This document shows positions 49,470 to 61,442 of a DNA stretch of 62,869 bases, one piece after another. Source of the stretch: Capniomyces stellatus. Its lineage: Eukaryota > Kickxellomycota > Harpellomycetes > Harpellales > Legeriomycetaceae. Position numbers and translations under genes: made by a program. Under the pieces are notes generated by a model that ran no database searches, had not been told where the DNA came from, and worked only from the letters and a program-made list of their open reading frames with translations. Position 1 is the first letter of the stretch; the number at the start of each line of letters is the position of its first letter. Location of the stretch: assembly GCA_001661515.1 (NCBI GenBank), contig LUVW01000025.1:1-62869 (forward strand). Direction: 5' to 3'.

Positions 49470-50959
49470 TATTTATATTTATATTATTTACTTTTGGATT
49501 AGCATTTACGCCACTGCTGTCTCGCTTTTGTTTTTCTTGATTTATTTTGGATTTGTACATTTCTTTTATCTTTCATTTTTTCTTTCTATCCTGTTGTTAA
49601 GAGTAAACCTCATAGTTTTTGGGACGTTTCAACAATAAACGAACTCGAGTGGCAATATTCACAAATGTCTCTTTTCACAACCAACCTCAATTGTCCATTA
49701 TATTTAACAATATGCTTTTTGACTTTCAGAACGACGGGGTTCGGCTTTGGTCAGCTTTTACTGGAAATTTTAACAGCTTTGCATTAGCCCACTGCCAAAC
49801 CATCTTTGGTCGCAGCTCACGTATGAATACTGTTATTCCCTCAGTTATAGCATTGAATGTACGACAATCAGGCGACTGACCCTACCGCCTAGTAATATCA
49901 CTGTTTAATATGCGACGTTGGGCTTTGACGTCGACTGAACTTTTATTATTTCAAATACCAGCCAACGCAAATAGACTCATATTCTTCCCTCCCTCCTATT
50001 TACCCGGGGATTTGCTTGTTGGAACAATGAAGCATTGGACTCTTTAAAGCAACAAGATGATTACTGAAAATGTAAAATTATATATATATAAACAAATAAA
50101 TAACATGGCAATCTATTGGCAGTTAACACTTTGCTAGATGCAAATATCGATACTTTTGGTATTATAGTGTCAAAAGAGGCACAGATCTACAATTGGCCAT
50201 TGAACAATGGGGTAGAATTAAAGTAATACAAGTCACAATAGCGGTTTCCTGGTTATTGAAGCCAAGTTGGGTTATTATTGTTAGTCTAAGTTTAATCCTA
50301 CCAATTTCTCATCATTGTTCAATATTGTTCGAGTCTAGCCAATACATTCAAGCTAGCTTCTAAACCCAAATAGCAGGCAGCAATTTTGCATTTATGAAAT
50401 GGGAAGCGAAATATGAGATACGAAATATGGGAAATGGGAAATGGAAAATGGAAAATGGAAAATGGAACTCAAGAACTGGTAGATGGGTATATGTTGTTTT
50501 TGAACTTTGGCATACAATGAAAGAACTCAAAGACTGCACTCGTTTGCATTATCCCTGTTTGGACAGATAACAGAATCTTTGACTGCTTTGTAATTTTCTA
50601 CAGTACATCGAGCTCAAAAGACTTTTTTTTTCGCAAATAAACGGACTCTTTCCAATTTCTTTATGCCTTGACACGAAACGATGCTTTTCCAAGCTATCGA
50701 GTTGACAAAGAAATTGCAAAACTCGATGAATAGAGATAGAATGCGCAAGCTTTTCTTTGGACATTTAAAAACGTAAATCTAAACAAATTGCAATTTATTA
50801 TATAAAGTGGATGAATATAAATATTTGAAAAGCAAAGTTAAATTTTTACTCTGCTAGATGATTTGTTGGGGTTTTTTTTGTATTAACTAAATAGTACTTA
50901 CGTTTTTTTAATTAATACAACAGTAAACAAAGGATATACCAAAAGAATTTGAAGATTAG

Positions 50960-51070
50960 AAAGGATTAAAAGTATCAAAAAGGATAAAATGATTAAAAAG
51001 GATTAAAATGATTAAAAATGACTAAAAAGTACTAAAAAGGATTAAAAATGGCTAAAAATGGCTAAAAAGT
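50960..51070 (+). repeat. Degenerate GATTAAAA-type repeat
   Basis: Roughly ten imperfect 8-11 bp units (GGATTAAAAT, GACTAAAAAG, GGCTAAAAAT) in direct orientation, in a non-coding stretch. Confidence 0.7.
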
Positions 51071-51673
51071 TGCCCTCGTTTATGATCTTTGCAATAACAA
51101 TCGAGACAAAACCAAACTTAACAGGGGGAGGGAGATGATTTGTTTATGTTAAGATTAAAAGTAAATTCAAAGTCTTAGATTTTTTTTAAAAATAAATATA
51201 AAGTCGAAGCGGAGAGTTTGATTTTGGGGGTAAAACCTTAAACAAATAATATTTTGAAAAAAACTACGAAAATTACCCTCATTGTTTAGGTTGAATTCTT
51301 GATCAATCTCTTTAATTCCAGAAGCAAATTAATATCCAAGCAAGCTATCCAAGATACTTTGTTTTGTTTAATATCGAGATATAGTTGTCAGGATTATTGG
51401 GTTTAAGGGCTGGAAGCTAGATTATACGTTGCAGTATAGACACAAAGTAGTGGCAGAGGACATACCTGTTGTTAGTATTGCCAAGTAAAGCTCGTGTCTT
51501 TTAATTTAACAATAACAAAAAGGTAATCACACTTTTATTTATACACGCGCTTACCGACTTGGTAAAGCAAACAATAATATAGACACTGCAAAGCTTAAAC
51601 TGATCCATACCTACAAACGCCAACAAGAATACACAGTTGCAAGCTAGTATGAGCTACCGGTAGCGTATACTTA

Positions 51674-51982
51674 TTAAACTATAAATTCTGTAAACGTAGC
51701 AGCAGCGACAGACTTTGCATAACCCTGTAAAAGGAAATAAAAACAAAAATAAAAATAGCAAAGGTTAATGGTCAAGTACACACGGATACCTTTAAGCAAG
51801 TAATACATGACACGCGCTCTACTGGCGGCTAAGACATACCACGTAGGCAAACAAATGAGCAAACCAGCATAACCCAAGGAATACAAGTAATAGGAATAAC
51901 AAACATAAGGAAAAGTCGATACATGGGAGCGAGTAGAGCGAACAGTAAAATAGACTACCAGCAACGCAATAGACAGAGTCAT
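51674..51982 (-). CDS. Possible small multi-pass membrane protein
   Basis: The ATG-initiated frame has two or three hydrophobic segments. A likely intron (GTATCC donor after MYYLLK to a TTTTACAG acceptor) would join a first exon to a short tail reading GYAKSVAAATFTEFIV. The intron boundaries look real, but no family is recognised and T-rich sequence gives hydrophobic frames easily. Confidence 0.28.
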   Translation of the reverse strand: MTLSIALLVVYFTVRSTRSHVSTFPYVCYSYYLYSLGYAGLLICLPTWYVLAASRARVMYYLLKGIRVYLTINLCYFYFCFYFLLQGYAKSVAAATFTEFIV

Positions 51983-52180
51983 TGATATAATATTTTTTTT
52001 GTCAAGACATACTCTTCCTAAACCCCTCCTAAACCTCTCATTAACTCACCTCAATACAACCCGTACGCCAGCCAAAAACCAGCCAAGTACTCGATACATA
52101 AGCGATAAAAAGGCGATAAAGTTGGAAAATCTGAAATCCGTGGGTTGTTGTGATAAATAAATAAGCGATAGCAATTCGGA

Positions 52181-52678
52181 ATGTTAACCGTTGAAACAGA
52201 ATTATCGCCAAAGCTACAAAAAGCAAAAGAGATAAAAAAGTCAAAGCGATTAAGTATAACTCTGGAGAATATAGTTGAAAACCGGAGAAATAGCAGAGAG
52301 TTTCACGAGCAAAGATTGGCAGGAGTTCACAAAACGATATTGATTAAGAAAAACTATGTACACCCAAGCTACAAATACTACGGAAACGGCGCTAGATCGC
52401 CAAGTTACTTGAAGTCAAAGCCCATAGTACTGAGTCCAAACGACCGGCTGTCGCCAGAAAGACTCGACATGTACTTTAATAAGGCGTTTGAAAGGAACGC
52501 CGGTATTTACGGTGCGTCCAGATTGTTTTTGAAAGATTTTGGGCCAAACAAAAAGAACATTCAGTTTTGGTACAAGAGGAAGAAAGAGAATTTTGAAATA
52601 TTGCTGTTGATTTTAACTGTTTGTTTTGTTCTATCAGTTCTGCTGTTTTACCACAGGAACTGGACAAATACCCGATGA
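52181..52678 (+). CDS. Predicted tail-anchored membrane protein
   Basis: Single exon of 165 residues from ATG. The first 140 residues are basic and hydrophilic, with KKSKRLSITLENIVENRRNS, a Tyr-rich HPSYKYYGNG and LSPERLDMYFNKAFERNAG. One hydrophobic segment, ILLLILTVCFVLSVLLFYH, lies 10 residues from the end, with no signal peptide, as in tail-anchored proteins whose bulk faces the cytosol. Basic residues flank the segment, which would suit the ER or mitochondrial outer membrane. Family unknown. Convergent with RAD1. Confidence 0.6.
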   Translation: MLTVETELSPKLQKAKEIKKSKRLSITLENIVENRRNSREFHEQRLAGVHKTILIKKNYVHPSYKYYGNGARSPSYLKSKPIVLSPNDRLSPERLDMYFNKAFERNAGIYGASRLFLKDFGPNKKNIQFWYKRKKENFEILLLILTVCFVLSVLLFYHRNWTNTR

Positions 52679-53253
52679 TATAGACAGGCAGTACAGTACA
52701 AATTGGCAGGCATAAAAAAGTACACGTACACATAAAAAGCAGCACCAGTATAGTCATTAGTATGTTGCTCAGGGCTAAAATTCAATTACTGCCCTTGAAT
52801 GGCAGCGTAGACGGTACAAAACAAATGTATCGGTTGATGAGGCATATCGTTACACTGTGTGCACTGTATGTAGTTGGTTTCCGCTTAGCTGGGGATTGGC
52901 CAGCCACTCGAGTGGCGTTTATATTTTAGTCTAATTCCTGGTTTATAATTTCTCGCAATCCTGGTTGATTAGCCCTGGACTTGTAAGCTAGACGTTGGAT
53001 TGTATTAGTAGCTTGCTAACAAAACAAAAATAACTATAGAAATGCCCAATTAACGCTATTCAACAAACAGCCATTATATTCTAGTTTTTTTCTTTTCCCT
53101 TTCTTTCTTTCTTCAAGATTAGATATGTGTATTGATGTAGCATAGTTTAAGATTGTCATTATATTTATAATAAAAGGTATTGCATATATAAACGTAAAGG
53201 CAAAAGAAAGAAAAAAGTAAAAAAAGCAAAGGTCTGAATTCAGATATGAGGGC
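52679..53253. other. Convergent 3' spacer before RAD1
   Basis: No gene supported; AT-rich with A/G-rich stretches near 53160-53240. Confidence 0.45.
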
Positions 53254-56200
53254 TCATATGGACTGATGAAGAAATGTATGTAGCAGCTTTGCAGAATGTG
53301 GGCCTATCAGTTTTTGGATGTCGTATAGAGACATTTCGCACAGTTCAGAAATATTCGACACATTGTTTGCCAGTTTGTAAACATTTTCAGAACCAACGCC
53401 AGGCAAACTCTGAAGAAAAGACTAGTGAAAAAAAAAAAAAAGGGCGATAATTAACATGGATTGAGTTGGTAGAGTCAGGAGTGGGAGGTGTGTAGGAAAG
53501 AGAGATAGAAACAAGGAGTGGATTTAAAGAAATGAGGAAAACTTACAAATGAGGATTGCCTGTACATGGCATCTCTATGGCCAAGGTTCTGATCAACACC
53601 TACCTGCACAGCACGATCTATATCAGGTTCAGGGATGTTTTCCTATTTGGACATGAATTAGAAATAAGTAAATATATATGTGTGTGTGTTGGTCTGATGG
53701 TTAAACAGAACAAAGCAAAGAATGATATAAAGAAAGAAAGAATGCTATAAAAAAAGAATGCTATAAAAAAAGGAATTCTAGAGCAAAAAAAACAGACCTT
53801 TAAATCCATGAAAAGGTTTGCAGAAGCTGAGGGACAAGAACTCCACAAAATCCGCAAGTTAGGAAAGGTGATAAGCAGGATGGCGATTTTAGAAATCAAG
53901 TCGAGGCCAGAATACTCGGGGTTAAAATCGCCAAGCAGAGTCAACGAAAACGAAGAATCCGAGTCAAACTCAATTAGGAGAACAGGGAACTTATAGTATG
54001 AGCACATGGAAACAGCCTGTGAGTACAGTCTACCGCTATTCAAAGACTGGATTAAATCTGGAATAGACTTGCGCTCAACACAGCAGTCGTCGTGCAGGAT
54101 GTAATCGCCAACCAGCAATGTTCGAGGCACAAGCTCAACAATTGAGGATGTTTTTAAGGCTTTTGGATGGTAGTTGAACAGGGCAAATGGCAGAGCTGAG
54201 CGGAACTCGCGGATATCTATAATAACTCGCATTTTGCTGTTGATTGTTTGTATGGCTTGCTTGGAATTTGGTGATTTGCTTGTTGATGCTCTGTCCAGCG
54301 GCGCTACTTGGCGGAGTAGCTCGTTGGTTTGTTCTTGTAGGGATACATGGATGACTGGCTCAAGCGGAATTACCATGACCTATTCAAATCAAATCAAATC
54401 AAATCAAATCAAATCAAATCAAATCAAATCAAATCAAATCAAATCAAATCAAATCAAATCAAATCAAATCAAATCAAATCAAATCAAAGTCAAAATAAAG
54501 AAACAAGACTAAATATATTTATATTTTCTAAACAATTAAATTTATATACCGAGTTTTCGTGAATCAGACTTTCAAAAGATTCCTTCTCTCGTCTAATCGA
54601 ACTCAGGTACTTTTGTTCCTCAATGCTGTTGTCATAAACCAAGAAATACACTTGCAAGTAATTGTCTGGAAATATCGAGTGGTAAACCTAATTAGAAAAA
54701 GCAAAAAACAAAGCCAAAAACCATGCACATTTAGCATTAATGATCCAAAAAGCATGTAATGGTGTTTATTCTGGCACGTCAAATAAATGTTTTTAAACAA
54801 TCGAATAAAAAAATGAGTAAAGAAATAAAAGATATAAATAGTCGAAACCTCCAACTGGCGGACAAACTCTGGGTTGGGCGAGTACATTATCACATTTGAA
54901 GGATTGATGTCAAGCAGCATCTGCGAGTCTTTTGGGCCCGAGTAGACTTGGAAAATTACTGATTCGGACTTTGGAACCAGTCCGTAATACTCGTCAACAT
55001 CAACATCCAAAAAATCAAAAACCGGTTTATCAAGATCGATATATCCCGTTTCACCACTTTGGAATTCGTTTTCTGTGATTCTAGAAACACCGCAATATTT
55101 TTAAATTTAAATATTTCAATATTTTTACATTTTCATATTTGGATATTTGGATATTTGTATAGTTACTTTTCAGCTAGTTCGGACGATTGTTGTTCAAGTT
55201 CAGCCCCCGTCTGATGCTTTTGCAGCAATATGGACTTTGGATTTGTTGCTGCTAGACTTGCACCCCTCACCCTCCTTCTTTTATTTGGAACTGTAGATCC
55301 TCCACGTGCAAACGTACCTAGAACATCAAAAAAAAAAAAAAAACAAAGCAAACCACGTGTTTATGTGCTATTTCAGCAAAGCAGCCAAAATAAAAAAAAT
55401 TAAAAATTAAAAAATTAAAATTAAAAAGTAAAAACTTGGTTGCACTGAATCGTACTTTTTGGGGGGAATCTCGAGTATTGGTTGCTAGTTGGCTGGGGAA
55501 CGGCTGGCTCTTTTTGTTCAGGAACAGCGTACTTTTTTCTTACTTGGCCTATACTCCGCTTATTGTAAAAATACGATTTAAAGTACTTGAGCATGATTTT
55601 AGGAATCCTCTTTGAGAGAGGAAACGATCCTGGCCTAGTCGATCCATGTCCCAAATCAGCTGCGGAATTTAGCGGGATCTCAACTTCATCCCCAAGACTG
55701 CCCAAGTATCCCAGCAGCTGCTTTATTGTTCGCTCCGAGTCCACCATCACTAAAATTGGCCCATCTACCAGTTTGGTGCTGTCCATAGCCCTTGACTCTT
55801 GCTCTATTTCGTCAATAACCGAGGCCAACAATTCCCACTTCGGCTGGGTCTCAAGAACCAAGTCCACAGTAGGCGGGAGCCCCAACGACTGGAGTTTGTT
55901 TCCCGCGTCAGTTCCTGGCAGACTAGGGTCTACTCTAAACACTCTGTGCTTGGCAATCTAAAACAAACAAACAAACAAATAAACAAATAAACAAATAAAT
56001 AACAAATAAATAAACAAATAAACATCAAACTATTGGCTGGCTAGTTTATAATGTACTATTTACACTAAACAGAATGTTTCCCGAGTCAGTCATCATCCAA
56101 GCCGGCTCATGGACATTGCTGAAAATCGATCTTTGGCCCTTTGATGTGGCGACGAGCAGCGACTCGAGGTACTCATTGAAGCTGACACTGTCGTACTCCA

Positions 56201-57486
56201 TCAGGTAGTTCATCAGCTGTCTTAGAGTGCCCAGGTCGCTTACGTACTGTTTGGTTTTAGGTCCAATCCTATGCCAAAATGGCTGGAGTAAACGCTTGAC
56301 TTTTTGGTCAGTTGCTCGAAACATCGTGTCTTCAATCTCCAGCTCGCTCAAGTCCACCTGCCAATCAGCCAATAAGTCAACAACCATTTTTGTTATTAAA
56401 TTGAACCACATCACTCAAAACGAATTTATGTGTTTCCAGTCAGATCGCAAAGTAGGAGCGTTGGTGAGGGACTTACATATCTATTCAGTTTTCTTATTTC
56501 CGCCAATGTGGCGTTCATGCAGTCAAGGATAGTCTGTTGAATCTCGGTCATTTTTAGTGTCAGGCTCTGTTTAATCTCTATCACGCCTATTTCGTTCTCC
56601 AGCCCATTCTTTACTTCAAGCTGGAACCTGGGCCACAAATGGACTTTTCGCAGCTGCAAAATCTTCAGGTTTTTCTCCAGTCCTGCAAACTCCCTGGAAA
56701 ACAGTTCTGGTCTATCGCTTATCGCTTTGATAAATCCCTGGTGGCTCGACTCTCGAAACATTTTCAAAATAAATGCCTCGTTGCTTTGCGGGCTTACTCT
56801 ATTCATTGTTTACATCATAATTATACGTATATATCGCCAGCTTGGTCAAGTTCTGCTTCAAAACTGCCTTTTCTTTATTATTTCTGCCTACCTGTGTGCA
56901 TTGCTGATCAGTATCCCTGTTACCAATTCCTGTGGAACTATCTTGTTTAGAAAATCCACCACCAATATTCTTGAAGTTACCGACATGATCCCGCCTTTCA
57001 GATACAACCTGGCCCTATTTACAGTCCATACTTGCAGTTCAGCTTATTCTTATCCTCACTCTTCCCAAACCTTCACTTCATTTAAATTCATTTCAACTAT
57101 TTCCATTTCAACTATTTCCATTTCAACTATTTCCATTTTAAATCTGTTTTCATTTTTTATAGTCGTGCTCGTGTAAATAAAGTTCGTTTTGGCAAGGTTT
57201 ACTGTGGCTGTTACCTTATCGAGGGGCTAGTGTCGTTTCGTATTATTTGTAGTTTTGGTGGATCCTGCCCCTCGCCAGAATTCAGCTCCAGCAAGGTCTC
57301 TTGGATATATTGCTCCTCCTCGGCGTTGCTATTGAGCAGCAAAACTAACGCCTTGTTTGTTGAGTATATTCGCACCAGCTCGGCAAGCACTCTTTCCTGT
57401 CCCAGACCCTGCCCAATTATACTCAATGCATCTTCTTGAAGCAGCTTATCAAGAATTGATTTTTGATACTCCAACAAAGGAGCCAT
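53254..57486 (-). CDS. RAD1: XPF/Rad1 structure-specific DNA-repair endonuclease
   Basis: Catalytic subunit of XPF-ERCC1 (Rad1-Rad10), which cuts 5' of lesions in nucleotide-excision and crosslink repair. About eleven exons. The N-terminal, degenerate helicase part begins MAPLLEYQKSILDKLLQ and continues with GGIMSVTSRILVVDFL, QSNEAFILKMFRESS and HLWPRFQLEVKN. The middle holds KRRRVRGASLA and SPNPEFVRQLEV. The nuclease domain has RVIIDIREFRSALP, then VGDYILHDDCCVERKSIPDL with the intact metal-binding GDX(n)ERKX3D motif, and GRLYSQAVSMCSYYKFPVLL. The last exons give a helix-hairpin-helix dimerisation domain, SLPGVGSENVYKLANN, ending at TGA (53256-53254). The intron at 54549-54380 contains 20 AAATC repeats that abut its acceptor. 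Sense strand is purine-rich at the 5' end, pyrimidine-rich at the 3' end. Confidence 0.96.
54386..54485 (+). repeat. (AAATC)20 microsatellite at a RAD1 3' splice site
   Basis: Exactly 20 perfect pentanucleotide copies. On the RAD1 strand it is (GATTT)20 followed by GAATAG and the exon, so the array fills the space where a branch site and pyrimidine tract are expected. Confidence 0.97.
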
Positions 57487-58061
57487 TTTCCCAAGTCTAG
57501 TTATGTTGACAAGTGCGCTTTGTATATTTGTACGTTTGTATACTTGTGTCTGTATTTGTCGGAAGATTTATTGGATTTTGTTGTTTGAGATTTACTGGAA
57601 ATATCAGAAATGAAGAGAGGTTTTGTTTTGATTTTTTGTATTTCTTTTTTTTTTTGTATGTATATTTCATTAATTTGCTTGCAACTTGTTTGGTGATCCA
57701 AAATAGCTTCCTTTTCCTTTCAGCTTTTTTGGGTAAACTATTGGTGTTGGTGGTTTAGTCCAATCAAATGCGCCTGGAATACGAGATTTGTTTCAAAAAA
57801 TTCTCAGTTGGTAATTAAGCTGTTCAACTATTCACCAGAAACCAGTTTTTTTTTTCCATATATTTTTCCCACCTTTTCTTTTTCTTCATTACTTTGAAGC
57901 TAGGATATGCCGTACATGTGAAGATTTGGGCATAAGGCTCCTTTATTATTGGAGATTAGTTATAAACAAAAACAAACCAGTCAGCTCACTGTAATAAAAA
58001 GTAAATATGGAGAAGTGAACAAAATGATAAAAAACATATAATAATAAAAAACAGGTATCGA
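57487..58061. other. Spacer between RAD1 start and the UBX gene end
   Basis: Intergenic between two minus-strand genes; T-rich, no supported gene. Confidence 0.5.
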
Positions 58062-60631
58062 TTATAATAGATTGGTAGAGTTCCCGTTGTAGAACGTCAG
58101 GTCGTCGGGTTTATTGTCTGGTCTGTCTTTAGAATCCTTGGACTTGGTGTTTCTGTTACGCAGAGCCTTGGCACTAGTAGACACGGACCAGCATTTGTAA
58201 ATACAGCAAGCCCAAAAGTTTAATGTAAATAATTAAATAATTAAATAAATAGATAAAAAAATAAAAAAAGGTGGTAGGAAATAAATTTACCTTTCAGAGA
58301 GCTGGCCTGATTGGTTAATAGCAGAGCCTGAAGCAGCAATGGAGTCCGACTCCGTCATCTGGTGGACATTTGGGCTATTCTTGGTATCTGGCTCATTTCT
58401 GGTGGAGGTAGAGGTAGAGTTTGTGTGCTGGTTTAGAGTTCTGTTTGGTTCGATCTGGACACCCAAGAAGAATGCGTACAAGCGGGAAAAGATGCGAGTG
58501 AGAACCATGACAACAAGGTTAACAATACAGGCAAAGTATGACGTTTCATGGAACGCCGAGTTGCCAGATATGCCCATCTAAATTTTCAAATACATTAATT
58601 AAGACCTTTATTGTAAAACAGTGCGATTACAGCAATCTTGAGAGTTTATTATTTACTACTTATTTTATTATTTACTATTTATTTTATTATTTACTATTTA
58701 TTATTTATTTTATTATTTAATATTTACTATTTATTTATTTATTTATTATTTTATTTTATTTTATTTTGAATGCTGAAATGGATGTTTTTACCTGAACTAT
58801 CAACGATGCTGAGGGAACCAATCCCAGAACCGACAGAGATTTATCGTTGTCCGACTCTGCGAATGTTTTGTTGGGGTATCGTTGTATTACTTTGAACGTT
58901 TTAGGAGGATTGCCCTCCTATTAACCAACCAAATATTCCACGTTAATTTATGCCGTATAATCCGCCAGTTTGTAACTTGACGAAGAGATCCATCTGATTT
59001 AAAAGAAGGGTGAAAAAATAAAATCTTGTATGCTACTTACGCTTCTGATAAATTCATAAACCTTCGAGAATTGGTCGGTGTTGTCAAACTCTTGGCGGAT
59101 GATTCTGTTGTCCAGCATTCTAACCGAAATCAATGTTTTCCCCTTGCTGAGCGTGCGGCTAACAAACTCCTCAACTTCTGGAGTTTGCGAGTTCGTCTTT
59201 CTTTGGTCCTCAACAATTCTGTTTCTGCCCTCAAACTCCTTTCGGTCCAATATCATCCTTTCTTTTATTTTTCTCCTGTACTCCTCGTCTTTTCTTTTCT
59301 CCTCGAGGTACTCCCTTTGCTTCCGAATAGAATATTCTTTGTTCCTCTCTATCAGTTCCATATCCTGTTTATCTTTATTTTCCCTTTTTTTGCTCTTATC
59401 CACCGCTAAACCTGTTTGTTTTTTCGCCTCGCTTCCTTTTTTGCTGCCTTCTTCTTTACTGCCTTCCTCTTTTTTACTGCCTTCTTCTTTATTGCCCTCT
59501 TCTTTACTGACATCTTCTTTACTACCTTCTTTTTTACTATCTTCTTTTTCTGTAGCTGGAACTGCTGTATTAACCGGATTGGCGCTACTCGATGGCTGCT
59601 CTGCCACAGCAATGATGCTCTACATTTTATCAAGGACAAACATCACATACTCTTGTTTGTTTCTATTCTGCTTTTATAGAAGTACTTTTTTTCAGTCAAC
59701 GTCCCGCTATTCAGTTGTGCATCCATTTACCTCAGCAACACTGGCTTCTATTTGATCTATTATCTCCTCTTCGGTTGTATTCGATCCAATGGTCCCAAAC
59801 ATCTTTTGGTTTCTACAAAAACAATATAAACACTAGTAAGCGCCACTTTCTTTGATTCAAACACTCACTAACTGATTTATATTAACTCTAATATTGCTTA
59901 AAACTAACCTAACCAGAATACACTGCGGCACCTCTGAGATTTCAACTATCAGTATCGTTTTAGCAATGACAAGAAACATCAGCAACATCAGCAACAGATA
60001 CAATTTACAACAAAGTAAAGCACAAACTCCGAGTTGACTTTATTCTCCACCCTTTATCCACTAGTTTCCTTTATCCATGTTTTTTTAACAAACACTTACA
60101 GACACCGCCTAATTGCACTGCTTCTTCGGACCCACTCTTTAGCTTCAAACACACCGCATGCTCCCTCAATAGCTTCAGTACCTATTTTTTATCATTACAC
60201 ATACTTTTCCTTTCCATTTCTGCCAATTTTGACTTGATATCTGGCAACAATTTTATACTAAAGTAGAAGAATGGCGCTTTACCCTTGGCCTATTAATTAG
60301 CTTCTCCATTTTATGGCTCTTTTCGCTGTCATCTAGGTTTTTTTTTTTTTAACAGTAGAATCACAACACTGTTACTTTTTGAATTTACACCACTTTTGTA
60401 CCCCTTCCTCCCTTCTCTCACTCTTTCCTTTTTTTTGCCCATCGTTGTTGTGTTTGTTTCCTCTTGTTAGCTGCTATCAATGCTGTCAGATAACTGATAT
60501 TTGAATTTACCGTATTTCTTACCTTCGATAAACGCCATGAATACCTTCATTTTCGAAATTGCCTCAAAAACTGCGTCGATTGATGCCTTTTTAGTCCAAA
60601 GCATTTCTTGGTTCTCTGTTGCGTTCTCCAT
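58062..60631 (-). CDS. UBXN4/Ubx2-like UBX-domain ER protein
   Basis: Predicted ER membrane adaptor that recruits the p97/Cdc48 ATPase in ER-associated degradation. About nine exons, starting at 60631 and ending at TAA 58062-58064. The first four exons form a thioredoxin-like UAS region resembling human UBXN4: SIDAVFEAISKMKVFMAFIE, AVCLKLKSGSEEAVQLGGV, and MFGTIGSNTTEEEIIDQIE. A Lys/Glu/Ser low-complexity linker and a charged coiled coil (YLEEKRKDEEYRRKIKERM) follow. The UBX domain reads LISVRMLDNRIIRQEF, then EGNPPKTFKVIQRYPNKTF and LSVLGLVPSASLIV. A hydrophobic segment after it (YFACIVNLVVMVLTRIF) is the membrane anchor; in UBXN4 this hairpin also follows the UBX domain. The final exons code a Ser/Thr/Asn tail. 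Exon joins are all GT-AG and keep the frame; exon ends near the linker are the least certain. Confidence 0.86.
58640..58768. repeat. TATT-type microsatellite in an intron of the UBX gene
   Basis: Irregular ATTTATTTTATT and TTATTTACTA units within the intron between the UBX-domain exon and the membrane-segment exon. Confidence 0.75.
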
Positions 60632-61442
60632 TTTGTCTTTTCTTTTTTTGCTGATTCCTTGTTCTACTCTCGAGTGCAATTTACCTTGTTCCTACCAAAG
60701 CCTGTACTAGCTGTGCCAAGTTTTAAACTATTCTTTTTTGCTTTGTGCCTTCAAAGTAGCTTGTAAACTAGAAATGCGCAAATGTGGAAATATAGCCATT
60801 TTTTGGTGTTTTTGGTTTAGCTTTCTACTCGATTGCATTTGTTTTTTTTGGTTCCTTATTGGACTTCTAATTAACCATATATATTTTTAATCGCATTCCT
60901 TGCTGCTTTCTATTGGACTATTCGAACCTTTTATGTTCGATTTCTGAATGGATCTTGAGCTAAACAATCCAAACACTTTGCTGGTCCATATCCATTTGGC
61001 TACTTCTTGACCCATTCAACTCTTTGTTTATTGGTGCTTTATTTGATGTGTTGGCATGTAAATAAAATGTTAATTGTAACAATAAATGACTAAAACTTCT
61101 TGATCAGTGTTTTTACAGACTATATCCCCCAGATCTTTGAAATTTTAAACAGTAAACCGAGCAAGAACAGTGGGTTCAAACTAAAAAAAAAATTAAATGG
61201 CAACTGATAGTAAATTAATCTAAAGTCCCGAGTATATATATAGAATTTATGGTATTGGCGTGTTTGTAGTAATTGGAAGCTTGATGTCGCTCCCATTACT
61301 ACCTTCTAGATGTATTAATTTGAAATATAATAAAATATGTGTTTATCGAGCTATACTGAGCGCATATAGGTAAGTGCTATACATGCACAAGGTATTGCTA
61401 GATCGAATAGTGATGTTCATCTGGCTTTGACAAGGATCAATC
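60632..61442. other. Spacer between the UBX and repeat-protein genes
   Basis: No gene supported. The 5' flank of the UBX gene is purine-rich on its own strand for about 60 bases; the rest is AT-rich. Confidence 0.5.

Larger units (their letters stand above)
49470..52180. other. Long gene-poor stretch
   Basis: About 2.7 kb. A plus-strand frame at 49619-49879 starts only at TTG and is not supported. Simple repeats occur near 50430-50470 (GGAAAAT units) and 50960-51070 (GATTAAAA/GACTAAAA units). One weak minus-strand membrane-protein candidate lies at 51674-51982. Confidence 0.5.

Noticed and set aside
49619..49879. 86-codon plus-strand frame
   Set aside because: TTG start; looks like 3' untranslated sequence. 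A hidden exon cannot be fully excluded.
54174..54562. Plus-strand frames with SNQIK repeats
   Set aside because: Translations of the AAATC microsatellite inside a RAD1 intron.
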